Position numbers and translations under genes: made by a program. A DNA stretch of 64,000 bases from CAIKBL01 sp964555355. GTDB taxonomy: Bacteria > Pseudomonadota > Gammaproteobacteria > Ga0077536. Below the pieces are notes generated by a model that ran no database searches, was not told the origin of the DNA, and worked only from the letters and a program-made list of their open reading frames with translations. Below are positions 60,707-64,000 of the stretch, piece by piece; within the stretch, counting starts at the first letter, position 1; every line of letters starts with the position of its first letter. The stretch covers positions 62,001 to 126,000 of the forward strand of contig CAZKRY010000001.1 in the NCBI GenBank assembly GCA_964555355.1. Direction: 5' to 3'.

Positions 60707-61690
60707 TTACCCTTTCGCCGCCATCCGCGCCGCCAACGTCACATACGGCGCGATCACCGGCTCCCACGCCGCAAAACGTTGATCATCGGCGCGGCCGCTG
60801 CGGTAGAGCTGAAAGCCGAGCGCGATGATGGCCGCGATCTTGGCAACTTCGATCGCTTCATAACGTGCGAGATCAACCGCACGGCGACCGGTGGCGGACT
60901 CCCAAGCCTCGACCATCTTGGCACGTGACCACCAGCCGGGGAGTTCATAGCCGGCGGAGCCGAGCGGCGCATCGCCCTGGTCGTAAAAGTGCGCGATGTA
61001 GCCCAAGTCCAGCAGCGGATCGCCGACGCCGGCCATCTCCCAATCGAGCAGCGCCAACAAGCGTCCCTCGGCCGACCACAAACAATTGCCGTGTTTGGGA
61101 TCACCATGAATGGGCGTTGGCGCCCCGGACGGCCGGGGCGGGCGGGCGATCAAATCATCCAGCACCTCAAGCAGCAACGGCGCAGCTTCTGCTTCCGCTG
61201 CCACTTTCCGCCAGTGACGCGCTTCATCCACCGGCGTGCGGAGGCGCGCCGGCATCAATTCAACCGGCATACGGTGGACGGCGGTCACCGCCGCCATCCA
61301 CTGTGCGCATATACGATCAGGTGTGCTCGGCGGCGCGTTCTGTAGCCACGCCGGCACGGCGTATTCAAACGCTTCGCCGCGCAGGTTTTCCATGATGAAA
61401 AACGCATCTCCTATCACACTCGCATCCGTGCACAACTCATACACTTTAGGCACCGGCGCACCATGTTCATAGTCGCCGATCGCGCGCAACACGGCGTGTT
61501 GCGCAGCCATGTTATAGGGCGGCAACAAGCCTTCCTTCGACGGCGGCATGCGCAGAATGCGATCAATGCCTTCCAGTCGATAGGTTTCGTTGGAGTGTCC
61601 GGTTGAGAGTGGGGTGATGGAAATCAGTGCCTCGCCGCAGCCCAGGTAGCGGCGCAGGCCCGCCAGCATCCGGTTGAGATCACGCGACAT
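60707..61690 (-). CDS. Phosphotransferase (aminoglycoside phosphotransferase-like, APH) family protein
   Basis: The 327-residue protein has the APH/choline-kinase-like kinase fold: STGHSNETYRLEGIDRILRMP near the N-terminus, the catalytic Brenner-type PIHGDPKHGNCLW (HGDxxxxN) and ALLDWEMAGVGDPLLDLGYI (the DxE/D metal site). Proteins of this kind often accompany acyl-CoA dehydrogenases in lipid or steroid catabolism in place of true antibiotic resistance. It starts 9 bp downstream of the next gene and both are on the minus strand, so they form an operon. Confidence 0.87.
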   Translation of the reverse strand: MSRDLNRMLAGLRRYLGCGEALISITPLSTGHSNETYRLEGIDRILRMPPSKEGLLPPYNMAAQHAVLRAIGDYEHGAPVPKVYELCTDASVIGDAFFIMENLRGEAFEYAVPAWLQNAPPSTPDRICAQWMAAVTAVHRMPVELMPARLRTPVDEARHWRKVAAEAEAAPLLLEVLDDLIARPPRPSGAPTPIHGDPKHGNCLWSAEGRLLALLDWEMAGVGDPLLDLGYIAHFYDQGDAPLGSAGYELPGWWSRAKMVEAWESATGRRAVDLARYEAIEVAKIAAIIALGFQLYRSGRADDQRFAAWEPVIAPYVTLAARMAAKG

Positions 61691-61699
61691 CGTAGGTGC

Positions 61700-62863
61700 T
61701 CAGCACGCTTTGACGTCGGTGGGTAATTCCAAGTCTGGCCACTCACCGAGCACAATCGGTTCAAACAAACCGTAACCGTTGGCTTCGCCTTCGCGAACTC
61801 TAATGATGGTGTCGCGCACCGCGCTCGCCATGCGTTTTTGGATCTCCGGTGCCGTCATGTCCGGAATTTGTTCGCCGTCCAAATTCAATTCACCGCGCCA
61901 ATTGCCGTGCTTTTTGCCGTCAAAACCGAGGTACAACGCAGGCCCCAAGTAGAAACCGGATTCGCCCATGACCTCCACTTCCACTTGCGCCGTTTCGCCG
62001 TTCAACATGTCGAAATTCAAGCGCCCACCGATCAATCGCCTGGTCGCATCGACGTAATGCAGCTCCGGCCGCACGCGCGCGATGCGTTCTTGCCGGCCGT
62101 CCTCGTGATTGCGATAGCCTGAGAAATAAAAAACTTCGTCGCCGCGGATCTGCAAATAGAAGTGATATTCGTACCGGCTGCCGTCCAGCCGTTGCAATGT
62201 GATGGGCGACCAATTCAGCAAAAATTTTGATTGACCGAATTGCCGCTCGCCGAAATCCCGCGCCGGCCGTAAATCGGTGGGGGGCGCACCGACATCCAGA
62301 CGCACGCCCCAGGAATGATCGCGATAGGAAAACCATTCCTCTGGCGTTACCTCCTGACGTTGCCCGTCGATTTCTACCCAGCCGGTGGGTGCACCGGCTT
62401 GGTGATAACGCACGACATTGGACACAATCCGGAACCCGCGCTCGTCACGTTGAATATGCCGATCTTCGAAGAACGCCGGCATTACTGCGTTGAAGGTCAC
62501 ATCGAATCGGAGCGGAATGATCTCATTGCGCTCAAGCCACACGCGAACTTTTTTGAGTGGCTCGATGACTTCGTAATGAATGGGACCGACAGAAGTTTTG
62601 CCGGGATCGAGCGACAGTTCGCGGCTGGCACGCACCGTCCACTGTTCCTTGCCGCGCGAGATACCGGCGAACGCATCCATCACATCCCGGTTCTGATAAC
62701 GGCCTAGCCCTAAGTCGATCTGCAAACTGCCGTCCTTGCGCGAGGTGGGCATCCAAAGTTTCTCGGTCCACGCCAGATCGGATTCGACCACGGTGGCAAA
62801 GGTATCGACGATCTGATGATTGAGTTGCTCGTCGGCGGCGAGCAGTTTGCCGATGGTCTGCAT
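61700..62863 (-). CDS. Lipocalin/CrtC-AttH-like (DUF7064/7065-like) protein, partner of phosphotransferase
   Basis: The 387-residue protein has many beta strands. Recognisable segments are GPIHYEVIEPLKKVRVWLERNEIIPLRFDVTFNAVMPAFFEDR, GWVEIDGQRQEVTPEEWFSYRDHSWGVR and YEYHFYLQIRGDEVFYFSGYRNHEDG. The HSWG...(FEDR) pattern resembles the CrtC/AttH lipocalin-like group, and similar proteins tend to sit beside phosphotransferase genes. The function is not known. It is the first gene of a two-gene minus-strand operon. Confidence 0.6.
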   Translation of the reverse strand: MQTIGKLLAADEQLNHQIVDTFATVVESDLAWTEKLWMPTSRKDGSLQIDLGLGRYQNRDVMDAFAGISRGKEQWTVRASRELSLDPGKTSVGPIHYEVIEPLKKVRVWLERNEIIPLRFDVTFNAVMPAFFEDRHIQRDERGFRIVSNVVRYHQAGAPTGWVEIDGQRQEVTPEEWFSYRDHSWGVRLDVGAPPTDLRPARDFGERQFGQSKFLLNWSPITLQRLDGSRYEYHFYLQIRGDEVFYFSGYRNHEDGRQERIARVRPELHYVDATRRLIGGRLNFDMLNGETAQVEVEVMGESGFYLGPALYLGFDGKKHGNWRGELNLDGEQIPDMTAPEIQKRMASAVRDTIIRVREGEANGYGLFEPIVLGEWPDLELPTDVKAC

Positions 62864-63065
62864 GGGGCTCCTTTGGGGCGTGATGACACGGAAACTTGGA
62901 CGGCGGCGATTCTTGCGCAGTCCCTTGGCGGTTTCCAGTCTATCTACCCACCGGAGCCAAGTTCGTAGCGTGTTAACGGCAATGATGTGATGGCGTTTTC
63001 AACACGGTTGATGTGGCATGGAATTCACCCGGATTACGCGTGGCCGCCATTTTTAAATGGGAAAC

Positions 63066-63482
63066 TCAGTTTGCCTTCGCGGCCGCCGCGTTTTTCATGA
63101 CTTTTGCGATCAAAGCATAGACCGCTGTCCACGCGGCTGCCGTTTCCGCCGTGTACGCCGCGCCCAAGCCCTTCTCCAAGGTCCACAACAAAGCTGCGCC
63201 CACCGTTTCATAGTGTCGATCTTCTACCCCATAATCGACGTGTCGCTGTCCTAAGTGCTCCAGCACGGGCACCACGGCATCCAACTTCGAGAGACCCCGC
63301 ACGGCGACGCTCAACGTTTGCATCAACATCTTTTTCTGTTTCGCCAAATCGCCTTTGAACAACGGACGTAACGAGGGATCGAGTTCAAATAGCCGCTGGT
63401 AGAACAGATCGGCGGCCGTGTCCTCAATCGGTAATACCAACAAAAAACTATCTTGTACTAATTTGATTTGTGTAGGCGTCAT
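63066..63482 (-). CDS. Single-domain globin
   Basis: The 138-residue protein is a globin of the bacterial flavohemoglobin/single-domain type. It begins TPTQIKLVQDSFLLVLPIEDTAADLFYQRLFELDPSLRPLF, where the Phe/Tyr pattern matches B and C helices. The proximal His lies in HVDYGVEDRHYETV and the distal side near LMQTL. It lacks the reductase domain. Likely roles are O2 or NO binding. It is a single gene on the minus strand; a tiny membrane gene is divergent. Confidence 0.88.
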   Translation of the reverse strand: MTPTQIKLVQDSFLLVLPIEDTAADLFYQRLFELDPSLRPLFKGDLAKQKKMLMQTLSVAVRGLSKLDAVVPVLEHLGQRHVDYGVEDRHYETVGAALLWTLEKGLGAAYTAETAAAWTAVYALIAKVMKNAAAAKAN

Positions 63483-63631
63483 GGAATGCTTTCATGAAAA
63501 ATGGACTCTCATCGAGTTATCGACGTTCTTCGAGATTTGCTAAGCCCTACGAGACGATTTGCTCCTTTGCGTCAAGTATAAACGCTAGGGTGCCGATATT
63601 GATTCCTAACGGCAATAGGAGAATAACGGTT

Positions 63632-63781
63632 ATGACCGTGGTTAACGAGACAGCACCCACACTCACCTGTCCCATTAAAGATAAGCGCGCATTTTGGAAA
63701 CGTTTAGGGATCGCGGCCTTGCTTTTCTACTGCATTAAGGGTGGCGTATGGCTTGCCATTGGGTGGTACGCGCTCCGCTAG
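63632..63781 (+). CDS. Tiny single-helix membrane protein
   Basis: The 49-residue protein from the ATG at 63632 (with an ATAGGAG ribosome site) has a hydrophilic N-terminus with two short cysteine-containing and basic parts (LTCPIKDKRAFWKRLG). One membrane helix follows (IAALLFYCIKGGVWLAIGWY, about residues 27-46). It is not recognised. Its strong ribosome site and position just before the convergent dioxygenase gene make it plausible. The frame extends upstream without a better start. Confidence 0.55.
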   Translation: MTVVNETAPTLTCPIKDKRAFWKRLGIAALLFYCIKGGVWLAIGWYALR

Positions 63782-64000
63782 TTAGGTCACCACCGACAAA
63801 AAACTTTCATGTAATTTCCGCTGCGGGAAGTCTAATCCTTGACCTAAATTGTCCCAGGTCCAAGTTAGTGGTTGGTAGTCAGGGTAGGTGTGATAGCCGC
63901 CCATAAAAGTTTCAAAGCGATTACCGGATCGATCAAAAGCGTAAATCGTTGCTCCACGGGTAATGCCGTGACGCGTAGGGCCGAAATCGACGCTGACCTG
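63782..64000 (-). CDS. Catechol 2,3-dioxygenase-type extradiol dioxygenase, C-terminal part (5' end outside the window)
   Basis: The minus strand is open from 64000 to a TAA at 63782-63784 (72 codons plus stop). It reads VDFGPTRHGITRGATIYAFD, then SGNRFETFMGGYHTYPD and PLTWTWDNLGQGLDFPQRKL, and ends ESFLSVVT. This matches the C-terminus of XylE-type catechol 2,3-dioxygenases: GPTRHG, the iron-binding Glu of RFETF, and the conserved Tyr after GGYHTYPD. It would open the catechol ring by extradiol (meta) cleavage. The N-terminal part is outside the window. Confidence 0.87.
   Translation of the reverse strand, partial: QVSVDFGPTRHGITRGATIYAFDRSGNRFETFMGGYHTYPDYQPLTWTWDNLGQGLDFPQRKLHESFLSVVT

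Noticed and set aside
60754..61345. Overlapping frames in the phosphotransferase gene
   Set aside because: Arg/Ala-rich shadow frames; the HGD motif frame is the gene.
1..64000. tRNA, rRNA or CRISPR array
   Set aside because: No cloverleaf-type T-loop pattern, rRNA segment or regularly spaced repeat was seen by eye; a tRNAscan or CRISPR search would be needed to exclude them.

Overview
The window is a 64 kb chromosomal segment of a GC-rich bacterium that looks like a gammaproteobacterium. The core gene order supports this: zapA, a 6S RNA gene, and the ygfB-pepP-ubiH-ubiI operon lie side by side. A Crp/Vfr-type regulator, gshA, a FimV-like protein and groESL are also present. Five LuxA-like (LLM-class) flavin oxidoreductases, two MMPL-type RND exporters, CoA-ester and ring-cleavage enzymes and a VPLPA-CTERM protein suggest an environmental degrader of hydrophobic or aromatic compounds. 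I cannot place it to order from sequence alone.

Layout. 1-10 kb: a partial VOC protein and an LLM oxidoreductase, a hydroxyisobutyrate-dehydrogenase-like gene, a broken GFA gene, an AI-2E family permease, a PaiB/SnoaL/GNAT/nitrilase run, mscL, a PcaD-like lactonase, an alkyltransferase-like DNA repair protein and a membrane-anchored glutaredoxin. 10-15.7 kb (minus strand): an MMPL exporter, an SGNH-like protein, an EVE-domain protein, 6S RNA, zapA and a ZapB-like coiled coil. 15.8-21 kb (plus strand): ygfB, pepP, ubiH, ubiI and purC in one tight block. 21-29.4 kb: a minus-strand operon of an HpnN-like exporter with copC and copD, an LLM enzyme, a methyltransferase, a Sel1-repeat protein and a Crp-like regulator. 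29.7-33.4 kb: groESL with a sigma32-type promoter and a CIRCE operator, then two conserved unknown genes behind a sigma54-like site.

33.4-45.4 kb: a zinc-ribbon protein, a GFA-nitroreductase fusion with a NrtS-like membrane protein, gloB, a FimV-like protein, msrB, gshA, an LLM enzyme, and small lipid and membrane enzymes. 45.5-56.3 kb: a molybdopterin oxidoreductase, LLM and rhodanese genes, a hydroxyacid dehydrogenase, a CTERM protein, bacteriohemerythrin, a hydrolase-LLM pair, a large inverted repeat, an NYN protein, a double-hotdog thioesterase and an enoyl-CoA hydratase. 56.3-60.7 kb is a scrambled zone of repeats and gene fragments (phosphotransferase tail, RND tail, two ArsR pieces) around a chemoreceptor with a C-terminal PilZ domain. 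60.7-64 kb: a phosphotransferase with its partner, a globin, a tiny membrane protein and the C-terminus of a catechol 2,3-dioxygenase.

Two edge genes (VOC at the left, catechol dioxygenase at the right), the 6S RNA and the regulatory sites were read directly from the nucleotide sequence. A family of extragenic palindromes recurs at six gene ends.

The most unusual items are the GFA-nitroreductase fusion, the PilZ chemoreceptor inside rearranged direct repeats, the sigma54-like site before the unknown gene pair, and the 30-bp perfect inverted repeat. Start codons are my choice and are stated where uncertain. No database search was possible, so family names rest on motif and sequence recognition.
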